DNA of 7,411 nucleotides from an uncultured Veillonellaceae bacterium (GCA_900556745.1 USPU01000042.1:1-7411); one strand, 5' to 3'; positions 1 to 5,085 are shown, numbered from the stretch's first letter. Translations and numbers: made by a program. The notes: generated from the letters alone by a model not told the origin.

Positions 1-244
1 GCTGCGTTTTCAAATATCCCGCCACCGGCACGCCGCGACTTTTATCGTAGCGGCCGACGGCTTCCCAAAAAGCGAAGCGAATGACGGCGAGCAATTCATC
101 GCGATCGCGCGTGAAAAAGGTTCGCGCCGTCGCGTGGATAAGCGGCAGGTAGCGGCGGTACAATACGGTCGCGGCGATCGCATCGCCGTCTTGCGCCGCG
201 GTCATCAGGTCGATGTCGTTCGCGGTCAGATATGAAGTTTCCAT
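1..244 (-). CDS. Sigma-70-like / helix-turn-helix domain protein, N-terminal part (runs off left edge)
   Basis: Only the first 81 residues are visible; the 3' end lies outside the window. The product starts METSYLTANDIDLMTAAQDG. A pattern typical of sigma-70 region 1.2/2 follows: an acidic helix with AAQDGD (16-21), LYRRYLPLIHATARTFF (28-44), then FWEAVGRYDKSRGVPVAGYL (59-78), which matches the 'EA...YD.SRGV.F..Y' signature of Firmicute sigma-like proteins. From the family I infer a role in transcription initiation, or a related HTH regulator whose DNA-binding part lies off the edge. The ATG at 244 is the first possible start in this frame, because an in-frame TGA lies three codons upstream. 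The SD is weak (GAGAC close to the start; a GAGG lies about 19 nt away). It faces away from, and is separated by a terminator from, the TRAP operon. It could also be a non-sigma HTH protein; the missing part would decide. Confidence 0.6.
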   Translation of the reverse strand, partial: METSYLTANDIDLMTAAQDGDAIAATVLYRRYLPLIHATARTFFTRDRDELLAVIRFAFWEAVGRYDKSRGVPVAGYLKTQ

Positions 245-285
245 GTTGTCTCATTTCCGAGGCCTCTTGTTTTTTGCGCATGTCT

Positions 286-315
286 ACTGTAACGCGCGGG
301 CATGCCGCGGCGCAA
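286..315 (-). promoter_or_regulatory. Weak candidate promoter for the sigma-like gene
   Basis: On the minus strand TTGCGC (310-315) lies 18 nt before TACAGT (286-291), each matching 4 of 6 consensus bases. This would give a leader of about 35 nt before the ATG at 244. The rest of 245-435 shows no gene on either strand. It contains only a small inverted repeat (CGAGT 372-376 with ACTCG 384-388) that has no U-tract on the right side to act as a terminator. Confidence 0.25.
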
Positions 316-435
316 AAACCGAGCCGGCGCGGGCAATGAGCACTGCCGCGTAAGCAAAACATACTCCGAAGCGAGTTGTCGCGACTCGTCAAAAAAACAC
401 TTCAGACACTGTGCACCGCCTGATTTTTCGGCAAC

Positions 436-467
436 AAAAAAAGACGCTCGAGCGAGCGTCTTTTTTT
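436..467. terminator. Bidirectional intrinsic terminator between TRAP operon and sigma-like gene
   Basis: Perfect inverted repeat GACGCTC (443-449), loop GAGC, GAGCGTC (454-460), flanked by seven A on the left and seven T on the right. It therefore gives a GC stem plus U-tract on both strands. It lies 8 nt past the stop codon of the TRAP permease (minus strand), whose operon it most likely ends. Confidence 0.9.
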
Positions 468-474
468 GTTTATT

Positions 475-2424
475 TTAGGCATTTACCTGTTTGCGACCGC
501 GTTGCCATTGCAGGAAGAACAGAGCGGCGAGGAGAACGATGCCGATGATGTCGGTCGTTGCCCCCGTATCGATCATGCACAGACCGCCGATTATGAAGAG
601 AATGCGTTCCCATGCTTTCTCTTTGACGACGAAGTGACCGATCATCGCGGAGCTGATCGCGACCATGCCGATGATGGAAGTGAGCAGCACCATGAGAATT
701 TTAGGAATCGTCGTATCAATCATCAACATCGCGGGGGAGTTGACGAAAATATACGGAATCAGGAACGCGGCGATCGCGAGCTTCGAAGCCTGCACGCCGG
801 TGCGCAACGCGTTACCGCCCGCAATCGCCGAACCCGCGTACGCGGCCAGCGCGACCGGAGGCGTCACGTCGGCGACAATGCCGAAGTAAAAGACGAACAT
901 ATGCGCCGCGAGCACCGGTACGCCGAGTTGTACCAGCGCCGGCGCGGCAATCGTCGAAGTAATGACGTAGTTCGCCGTCGTCGGGACACCCATGCCCAAG
1001 ACGAGCGAAGTCAGCATCGTGAAGAAAAGCACGGCGAGGAAAACGCCGCCCGAGAGATCGATCAAGGCAGAGGCCATCTTCAAACCGATACCGGTTTTGG
1101 TGACCACGCCGATGATAATGCCTGCCGCCGCGCACGCCGCCAGTACGGAAAGCATGTTGCGGGCGCCGTCGATCAGACCCTGCACGACTTCAATGAATGA
1201 GAGCCGCGTGTTTTTGCGGAGCATCGCCGCCGCAACCGTCAGGAAAATACCGATTAATGCGGCGCGCATCGGCGTATAGCCGCTGACTAAAAGACCGATG
1301 ATGACGACCAGCGGTAACGCCAAGTGTCCGCGCTCGCGGAAGATCACGCCGAATTTCGGCAGACTTTCTCGCGGCAAGCCTTGCAGATTTTCCCGCCGCG
1401 CTTCGAAATGAACGCCGAGCCAAATACCGAGGAAATATAAAATCGCGGGGATCGTCGCCGCTTTGACGACTTCCATGTACGGCACGCCGACAAATTCCGC
1501 CATCAGGAACGCCGCCGCGCCCATGATCGGCGGCATCAGCTGTCCGCCGGTGGAAGCAGCCGCCTCGACCGCGCCGGCAAAATCACGATGGTAGCCGAGT
1601 TTTTTCATCATCGGGATCGTAAATGAACCGGTTCCGGCGACGTTGGCGACGGACGAGCCCGATACCGTGCCCATCAAGCCACTCGACAGCACGGCGACTT
1701 TCGCCGGACCGCCGCGCGCCCAGCCCGCGACGGCATTCGCCAAGTCAATGAAGAAGTGACCGAGCCCCGTCGACTCCAAATAGGCACCGAATAAAATGAA
1801 GAGGAAAATAAAAGTGCTTGAAACGCCCAACGGAATTCCGAAAATGCCTTCGGTCGTAAAATACAAATGGCCGACGAGTTGGTCCCAGTTCACGCCGCGA
1901 TGCCCCAAAATGCCTGGGATATACGGACCGGCAAAGGCGTAGGCGATGAAAAACAGCACCACCGACACCATCGGGATGCCGACCACGCGCCGCGCCGCTT
2001 CAATGACGAGCAGCACGCCGATCGAGCCGACCGCCATGTCCAGCGTGTTGAAATTGCCCGCGCGCAGCACTAAATCATGATACTGCGTGATGATGTACAA
2101 AGGACCGCTTGCCGCGAGCAGCGCTAAAAACGCGTCCAGCGGATGAACGCTCGCGCGATTCAGCCAGGTCTTGCGCGTCGGATATAAGAGAAACACCAGC
2201 ACCAATCCGAAACCTAAATGCACCGCGCGTTGTAATTGCGCGTCAAGTACACCGAAAATACCTGTATATAATTGAAACAGAGAAAAACAGATCGCGATGA
2301 AAGAAATGAGTTTTGCGATGTGACCGCGATATTGCGCCACGCGATTTTCTTTTTCCAGCGCCATGACCGCCTCTTGCGACACGGCGTCATCCTTTTCCGA
2401 ACGAATCTTACGTTTTTCTGCCAT
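475..2424 (-). CDS. TRAP transporter fused permease (4TM/12TM, DctQM-type)
   Basis: Membrane subunit of a tripartite ATP-independent periplasmic transporter. It uses the ion gradient to move substrate handed over by the TAXI binding protein encoded two genes upstream in the operon. At 649 aa it has the size of the fused small plus large subunit permeases. Hydrophobic helices cover most of the length: the small-subunit-like part is roughly 36-165, and the DctM-like part follows. Family hallmarks are MGTVSGSSVANVAGTGSF (251-268), EAAASTGGQLMPPIMGAAA (287-305), GMGVPTTANYVITSTIAAP (477-495) and GIVADVTPPVALAAYAG (515-531). Extra C-terminal helices lie at about 576-640. I chose the ATG at 2424 because AGGAGG (2433-2438) lies 8 nt upstream. 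A longer in-frame GTG at 2433 would overlap that SD and is unlikely. The gene overlaps the DUF1850 end by 17 nt, indicating coupling. Substrate unknown; many TAXI systems take organic acids or amino acids. Confidence 0.95.
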   Translation of the reverse strand: MAEKRKIRSEKDDAVSQEAVMALEKENRVAQYRGHIAKLISFIAICFSLFQLYTGIFGVLDAQLQRAVHLGFGLVLVFLLYPTRKTWLNRASVHPLDAFLALLAASGPLYIITQYHDLVLRAGNFNTLDMAVGSIGVLLVIEAARRVVGIPMVSVVLFFIAYAFAGPYIPGILGHRGVNWDQLVGHLYFTTEGIFGIPLGVSSTFIFLFILFGAYLESTGLGHFFIDLANAVAGWARGGPAKVAVLSSGLMGTVSGSSVANVAGTGSFTIPMMKKLGYHRDFAGAVEAAASTGGQLMPPIMGAAAFLMAEFVGVPYMEVVKAATIPAILYFLGIWLGVHFEARRENLQGLPRESLPKFGVIFRERGHLALPLVVIIGLLVSGYTPMRAALIGIFLTVAAAMLRKNTRLSFIEVVQGLIDGARNMLSVLAACAAAGIIIGVVTKTGIGLKMASALIDLSGGVFLAVLFFTMLTSLVLGMGVPTTANYVITSTIAAPALVQLGVPVLAAHMFVFYFGIVADVTPPVALAAYAGSAIAGGNALRTGVQASKLAIAAFLIPYIFVNSPAMLMIDTTIPKILMVLLTSIIGMVAISSAMIGHFVVKEKAWERILFIIGGLCMIDTGATTDIIGIVLLAALFFLQWQRGRKQVNA

Positions 2425-2950
2425 TTCTCTCACCTCCTAACCAATGCTTGAAATGTTCATAATAACCGAGCCAGCGCGGGGTGACAGCCAATGTCACCAA
2501 TGTACCCGGCGCATGTCGTTGATACAGCGCGTACGTCGTTTGCAACGTAACGGTAAGTTCCGTCCCCAAACCCGTCCGTAACTTCAGCGGGCGGGGTAGA
2601 ACCCGGTTAATATCATCCAAATAAAAATACTCGCCGTCGCTTCGAAAATTACCTTCACTCGGCAAAAAAGGCAAACCCACGTCATAGGATTTATACTTGG
2701 TTGACTGCAATACAAAACCGTCTGCGGTATCGTTTACCGTCAAATATTCCCCAACGTGGGTCTGCTGAACCGAATGTCGATAATGAATGACGACGGAGCG
2801 TCCGCTGTACGCATGACCCAAGTCATGCCATTCGTCGCCTGCCGTCAGAAAGATCGCCGGCCGCATCGACCACCAAGCGATCGTCACCACCAAAGCAAAG
2901 CCCAACAATGCCAATAGGTAGAACGGTCGCTTGATGAGTAAGCGCTGCAA
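2408..2950 (-). CDS. DUF1850 domain-containing protein of TAXI-TRAP operon
   Basis: A 180-aa protein with one N-terminal membrane segment (about residues 9-28) and an extracytoplasmic remainder. Features fitting DUF1850 are the early HSVQQTHVGEYLTV (59-72), a GLPFLPSEG stretch (92-100) and a C-terminal W/Y-rich end. DUF1850 proteins typically sit between TAXI binding protein and fused TRAP permease genes, exactly as here; the function is unproven, probably accessory to transport. The start is TTG at 2950, directly after the TAXI stop codon (TAATTG). AAGGAG at 2957-2962 lies 6 nt upstream, inside the last TAXI codons, and no ATG competes nearby. The end overlaps the permease start, and the Gly-Gly near its C-terminus is encoded by the permease SD. 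Identity is based on context and overall pattern more than on a decisive motif. Confidence 0.85.
   Translation of the reverse strand: MQRLLIKRPFYLLALLGFALVVTIAWWSMRPAIFLTAGDEWHDLGHAYSGRSVVIHYRHSVQQTHVGEYLTVNDTADGFVLQSTKYKSYDVGLPFLPSEGNFRSDGEYFYLDDINRVLPRPLKLRTGLGTELTVTLQTTYALYQRHAPGTLVTLAVTPRWLGYYEHFKHWLGGERNGRKT
2433..2438 (-). promoter_or_regulatory. RBS that fixes the TRAP permease start
   Basis: AGGAGG on the minus strand, 8 nt before the ATG at 2424. It lies inside the DUF1850 coding region and overlaps the alternative GTG at 2433, so the ATG is the true start. Confidence 0.85.
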
Positions 2951-3913
2951 TTATTTCTCCTTAAAGAACTTTTCCGCCCCGGCGTTCATCGGAATCGACA
3001 TGCCGTCCTGCGCGGCGTCTTTGGTAATCATCTTGCCGACCGCGTGGGCCGCGGCCATCTTGTCGAGATTCGTGTAAATGGCTTTGGTAACGTTGTAGCC
3101 CATTTCATCGGAGAGCTTATTCGTTGTCGCGATCATCGCGCGTACCGAGACAGCCAGCGTGTCGCCGGTGACGCCGTTATACGTGCCCGCCGGAATGGAA
3201 GTCTTCGTATAGTACGGATATTTTTGCAAGAGCTGGTCGGCTGCCGCAGCATCGAGCGGAATAAGGGAAATCTGATTCGATACCGCCAAATCCTGGATGG
3301 CGGCTGTCGGGAAACCGGCCGTGACGAATGCGACATCGACATTGCCGTCTTTGAGCGCACCGGACGCTTCGCCAAACGAGAGGTACTGCACTTGGATATC
3401 GCTGTATTCAATGCCCGCGGCGTTCAAAATTTGCCGCGCGTTCGCTTCCGTGCCGGAACCTGCCGCACCGACCGCTACGCGTTTGCCGCGCAAATCATTG
3501 ATCGATTTGATGCCGGATTTTTCCAACGCTATGATCTGTACCGTTTCCGGATACAGTGTCGCAATGCCGCGCAGGCTGTCGACTTTTTTGCCGTCAAACA
3601 TTTCCAGACCGTTCGCCGCGTAGTAGGCGATATCGTTTTGGATCAGAGCCAAATCCAGCGAGCCGTCTTTGAGCATGTTGACGTTGGCGACAGAAGCGCC
3701 GGTGCTTTGCGCGGACGCATTGACGTTGGCGATATTTTTATTGAATAACTCCGCCATTGCGCCGCCCAGCGGGTAGTAAGTACCTGCCGTGCCGCCCGTG
3801 CCGATATTCAAATATTGCTGTTTGGCACCGCCCGAACCACCGCAACCGGCTAATGCGACAACCGCGGAAAGACCGGCGGCCATCATCAATGTCGTCATTT
3901 TGGAAAACTTCAT
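2951..3913 (-). CDS. TAXI-family TRAP transporter solute-binding lipoprotein
   Basis: Extracytoplasmic substrate receptor of the TRAP system, first gene of the operon. It has 320 aa from the chosen start. A lipoprotein signal peptide spans 1-23 with lipobox LAGC (21-24), so Cys24 would be lipidated. The mature part opens with YLNIGTGGTAGTYYPLGG (34-51), the TAXI hallmark. Further typical pieces are QNDIAYYA (92-99), LRGKRVAVGAAGSGTEANAR (141-160) and the DVAFVTAGFPTAAIQDLA region (193-210). It ends with FFKEK. The start is ATG at 3913: GAGAGG (3923-3928) lies 9 nt upstream. ATG 3922 (three codons earlier) abuts that SD, and the still longer in-frame TTG at 4030 reads through the leader terminator with no SD, so both are rejected. 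Expression is probably controlled by the leader terminator described separately. Ligand not predictable from sequence alone. Confidence 0.95.
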   Translation of the reverse strand: MKFSKMTTLMMAAGLSAVVALAGCGGSGGAKQQYLNIGTGGTAGTYYPLGGAMAELFNKNIANVNASAQSTGASVANVNMLKDGSLDLALIQNDIAYYAANGLEMFDGKKVDSLRGIATLYPETVQIIALEKSGIKSINDLRGKRVAVGAAGSGTEANARQILNAAGIEYSDIQVQYLSFGEASGALKDGNVDVAFVTAGFPTAAIQDLAVSNQISLIPLDAAAADQLLQKYPYYTKTSIPAGTYNGVTGDTLAVSVRAMIATTNKLSDEMGYNVTKAIYTNLDKMAAAHAVGKMITKDAAQDGMSIPMNAGAEKFFKEK

Positions 3914-4069
3914 TTTACTCATCCTCTCTTGGTTTGCGGGGTTTCGGCAATAAAAAAAGGAGCTTACGCTCCGAGCTGCGTACAGCGGCTCACTGAGCAC
4001 GCCGACGCCATTGCCGACTCGATACCCCAAGGTACGAAATGTTAAGTTTTCGTTGCCAATTTTTTAATT
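3914..4069 (-). promoter_or_regulatory. Structured 5' leader of the TRAP operon, possible cis-regulatory RNA
   Basis: About 155 nt from the predicted transcription start to the TAXI start codon. On the minus strand it holds a small hairpin GTACC-TTGG-GGTAT (4022-4035), a GC-rich stretch with several alternative pairings (4 bp GCTC-AGT-GAGC; GCGTGC with GTACGC) and then the terminator at 3952-3972. TCGGCAAT (4010-4017) and ATTGCCGA (3944-3951) are perfect complements that bracket the terminator. I do not recognise a named riboswitch class or the T-box TGG-N-ACC core in it. An attenuator is the inference; the signal sensed is unknown. Confidence 0.5.
3952..3972 (-). terminator. Leader terminator (attenuator) upstream of TAXI gene
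   Basis: On the minus strand GGAGC (3968-3972), loop GTAA, GCTCC (3959-3963) is followed by seven T (3952-3958). It lies downstream of the operon promoter and 23 nt before the TAXI SD, with no gene upstream on this strand that it could serve. It should therefore stop transcripts before the operon unless relieved. On the plus strand there is no U-tract. Confidence 0.75.
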
Positions 4070-4075
4070 GCCATC

Positions 4076-4104
4076 ATTGTATCATTATCAAGCGCAGGTT
4101 GCAA
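4076..4104 (-). promoter_or_regulatory. Sigma-70-type promoter of the TRAP operon
   Basis: Minus strand: -35 TTGCAA (4099-4104), 17-nt spacer, -10 TACAAT (4076-4081); predicted start near 4069. The -35 box is inside a perfect 10-bp palindrome GGTTGCAACC (4097-4106), and another palindrome TGTATACA (4124-4131) lies just upstream. Either could be an operator. Confidence 0.7.
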
Positions 4105-4212
4105 CCGTAATGCGCATGAATTATGTATACAATAAAATTTGTAGTCGTAAAAGAGCGCAAGAACAGTTGTAAAAATAAATAAAAAGACTATTGATAAAAT
4201 ACGTACTGTCTA

Positions 4213-4242
4213 TTGACAAAAGAAGCTGCTATCGTCTATACT
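4213..4242 (+). promoter_or_regulatory. Promoter of tRNA-Thr
   Basis: TTGACA (4213-4218), 18-nt spacer, TATACT (4237-4242), i.e. 6/6 and 5/6 consensus. The predicted start is a few nt before the mature tRNA 5' end at 4255. It is divergent from the TRAP promoter. Confidence 0.85.
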
Positions 4243-4254
4243 AATCAAGTCGAT

Positions 4255-4330
4255 GCCGGCATAGCTCAGTTGGTAGAGCGGCGCATTCGTAATGCGTAGG
4301 TCGTAGGTTCAAGTCCTATTGCCGGCTCCA
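4255..4330 (+). tRNA. tRNA-Thr (anticodon CGT)
   Basis: Complete 76-nt cloverleaf. Acceptor strands are GCCGGCA (4255-4261) and TGCCGGC (4320-4326), discriminator T at 4327, encoded CCA 4328-4330. The D-arm has GCTC/GAGC pairing around AGTTGGTA. The anticodon stem GCGCA/TGCGT encloses loop TTCGTAA, so the anticodon is CGT, reading ACG (Thr). The T-arm is GTAGG-TTCAAGT-CCTAT. It has its own promoter and is followed by a terminator, so it appears functional and monocistronic. It is the parent of the degenerate copies downstream. Confidence 0.97.
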
Positions 4331-4339
4331 GCTAACACT

Positions 4340-4372
4340 AAATTCCCCGTTCTTACGGGGAGTTTTTATTTT
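4340..4372 (+). terminator. Terminator T0 after tRNA-Thr
   Basis: AATTCCCCGT (4341-4350), loop TCTT, ACGGGGAGTT (4355-4364), then a T-rich run TTTTATTTT. It ends the tRNA-Thr transcript. 'Type A' hairpin, nearly identical to T5 at the far end of the array. Confidence 0.9.
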
Positions 4373-4377
4373 GTTAT

Positions 4378-4429
4378 AGAGCGTCGCCACGCAATGCACA
4401 CGTAGGATCAAGTCCTATTGCCGGCTCCA
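4378..4429 (+). pseudogene. tRNA-Thr 3' fragment, copy 1
   Basis: 52 bp from AGAGCG to CCA. The T-arm is still paired (GTAGG-ATCAAGT-CCTAT) and the 3' acceptor strand plus CTCCA is intact; the anticodon arm is replaced by the array-specific sequence. No 5' half, so not a tRNA. Confidence 0.85.
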
Positions 4430-4439
4430 TAGTAAAATG

Positions 4440-4472
4440 AACTCTCCGCTTTAAGTGGGGAGTTTTTATTTT
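4440..4472 (+). terminator. Terminator T1
   Basis: ACTCTCCGCT (4441-4450), loop TTA, AGTGGGGAGT (4454-4463) with two G-U pairs, then TTTTATTTT. 'Type B' hairpin; its loop side differs from T0 but still pairs. Confidence 0.85.
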
Positions 4473-4524
4473 AGCGCGGCGCGACGTAATGCACCCGTCG
4501 GTTCAAATCCTATTGCCGGCTCCA
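4473..4524 (+). pseudogene. tRNA-Thr 3' fragment, copy 2
   Basis: 52 bp, starts AGCGCGGCGC and ends GGCTCCA. T-loop TTCAAAT and a third-pair mismatch in the T-stem (GTCGG against CCTAT). Array-specific core variant GTAATGCACCCG. Confidence 0.85.
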
Positions 4525-4533
4525 GATAACACT

Positions 4534-4566
4534 AAACTCCCCGTCCTTACGAGGAGTTTTTATTTT
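4534..4566 (+). terminator. Terminator T2
   Basis: AAACTCCCCGT, loop CCTT, ACGAGGAGTTT, then TTTATTTT. Type A hairpin with one A-C mismatch in the stem; preceded by GATAACACTA as in T5. Confidence 0.8.
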
Positions 4567-4618
4567 AGAGCGACACCACGCAATGCACACGTCGGTTCAA
4601 GTCCTATTGCCGGCACCA
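4567..4618 (+). pseudogene. tRNA-Thr 3' fragment, copy 3
   Basis: 52 bp, AGAGCGACAC to GGCACCA. Discriminator position is A instead of T; core ACGCAATGCACACG present; T-loop TTCAAGT unchanged from the parent tRNA. Confidence 0.85.
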
Positions 4619-4628
4619 CACAAAAATG

Positions 4629-4661
4629 ACTCTCCGAGATTTTTCGGAGGGTTTTTATTTT
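4629..4661 (+). terminator. Terminator T3
   Basis: ACTCTCCGAG (4629-4638), loop ATTT, TTCGGAGGGT (4643-4652), then TTTTATTTT. Type B hairpin of 10 bp with two G-U pairs. Confidence 0.85.
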
Positions 4662-4713
4662 AGAACGGCGCGACGCAATGCACACGTCGGTTCCAGTCCT
4701 ATTGCCGGCTCCA
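4662..4713 (+). pseudogene. tRNA-Thr 3' fragment, copy 4
   Basis: 52 bp, AGAACGGCGC to GGCTCCA. It differs from copy 3 at 6 of 52 positions; T-loop TTCCAGT; same core ACGCAATGCACACG. Confidence 0.85.
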
Positions 4714-4723
4714 CATAAAAATG

Positions 4724-4757
4724 ACTCTCCGAGACATTTCGGGGAGTTTTTATTTTA
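4724..4757 (+). terminator. Terminator T4
   Basis: ACTCTCCGAG (4724-4733), loop ACAT, TTCGGGGAGT (4738-4747), then TTTTATTTT. Type B hairpin, very like T3. Confidence 0.85.
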
Positions 4758-4761
4758 CTTT

Positions 4762-4813
4762 AGAGCGGCACAACGCAATGCACACGCAGGCTCAAGTCCT
4801 ATTGCCGGCTCCA
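4762..4813 (+). pseudogene. tRNA-Thr 3' fragment, copy 5
   Basis: 52 bp, AGAGCGGCAC to GGCTCCA; T-loop CTCAAGT. Here GAGCGGCA at the 5' end can pair with TGCC-G-GCTC at the 3' end (8 bp, one bulge), the best self-closing fold among the copies. Confidence 0.85.
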
Positions 4814-4823
4814 GATAACACTA

Positions 4824-4855
4824 AATTCCCCGTCCTTACGGGGAGTTTTTTATTT
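4824..4855 (+). terminator. Terminator T5, end of array
   Basis: AATTCCCCGT, loop CCTT, ACGGGGAGTT, then a run of six T and ATTT. Type A hairpin almost identical to T0, as expected if array ends were shuffled by unequal crossing-over. Confidence 0.88.
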
Positions 4856-4887
4856 AGTGCAAATAAAGTTTATACTACAAGTTTCAG

Positions 4888-4914
4888 AAACTATTCAATG
4901 ATATTGAATAGTTT
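4888..4914. promoter_or_regulatory. Long AT-rich inverted repeat upstream of TonB receptor
   Basis: AAACTATTCAA (4888-4898), 5-nt spacer TGATA, TTGAATAGTTT (4904-4914): 11 perfect pairs. It has almost no GC, so it is a poor terminator. It could be an operator or an RNA hairpin. Apart from this and the promoter below, 4856-5133 shows no gene. Confidence 0.5.
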
Positions 4915-5057
4915 TAAAAAAAATAACACAGTTTACATTTGCGCGAGAAATTACTTTTAATGAAATAGATGCATATATTGATTTATACGCTTAATTACAA
5001 TGATCTATGCCATGAAGAATATGCACAAAAAAATAAAATTAGAATTATAGCAATATA

Positions 5058-5085
5058 TTTACTTTGATGAAAAACAGTATATAAT
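5058..5085 (+). promoter_or_regulatory. Promoter of TonB-dependent receptor, with Fur-box-like overlap
   Basis: Perfect -10 TATAAT (5080-5085) with TTTACT (5058-5063) 16 nt upstream as a partial -35; the leader would be about 42 nt. TATAATGATAA (5080-5090) matches the first 11 bases of the classical Fur box GATAATGATAATCATTATC at 10 positions, but the second half (5091-5098) matches poorly (12/19 overall). Iron control is plausible for a receptor but only suggested. Confidence 0.5.

Larger units (their letters stand above)
4331..4855 (+). repeat. Tandem array of five tRNA-Thr 3' fragments alternating with six terminators
   Basis: After the real tRNA the DNA repeats a unit of about 95-100 bp: a terminator hairpin, then a 52-bp sequence related to the last 56 nt of tRNA-Thr (from TAGAGCG of the D-arm to CCA). 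Fragment starts are at 4378, 4473, 4567, 4662 and 4762. The final terminator ends the array near 4855. No fragment has the tRNA 5' acceptor strand or the D-stem 5' strand, so none can fold as a tRNA. All share the same shortened and changed anticodon region (CGCAATGCACACG-like). No convincing protein-coding frame runs through it. Tandem amplification of one degenerate unit is the simplest origin. Confidence 0.9.

Noticed and set aside
96..392. 98-codon minus-strand open frame overlapping the sigma-like gene
   Set aside because: Arg-rich, no SD, and in another frame over a convincing sigma-like N-terminus.
466..1200. Long plus-strand open frame (244 codons) rich in Arg, Asp, His and Glu
   Set aside because: It is the antisense shadow of the TRAP permease; composition is abnormal and it has no SD or recognisable domain.
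3914..4030. Longer TAXI protein starting at TTG 4030
   Set aside because: The extension is in frame only by chance, runs through the leader terminator, lacks an SD and would bury the lipoprotein signal peptide.
4331..4855. CRISPR array or series of functional tRNA genes
   Set aside because: The regular spacing looks like a CRISPR at first, but 'spacers' are homologous terminators and repeats are tRNA pieces. The pieces lack the 5' acceptor and D-stem strands, so they are not tRNAs.
4331..4855. Serial att sites left by elements integrating into the tRNA 3' end
   Set aside because: Site-specific integration would duplicate an exact tRNA end and bring foreign DNA between copies; here the intervals are homologous terminators and the copies share internal changes. 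Tandem amplification fits better, though a first integration event cannot be excluded.
4721..4960. 79-codon plus-strand open frame
   Set aside because: It runs across a tRNA fragment, two terminators and AT-rich spacer, with no SD.
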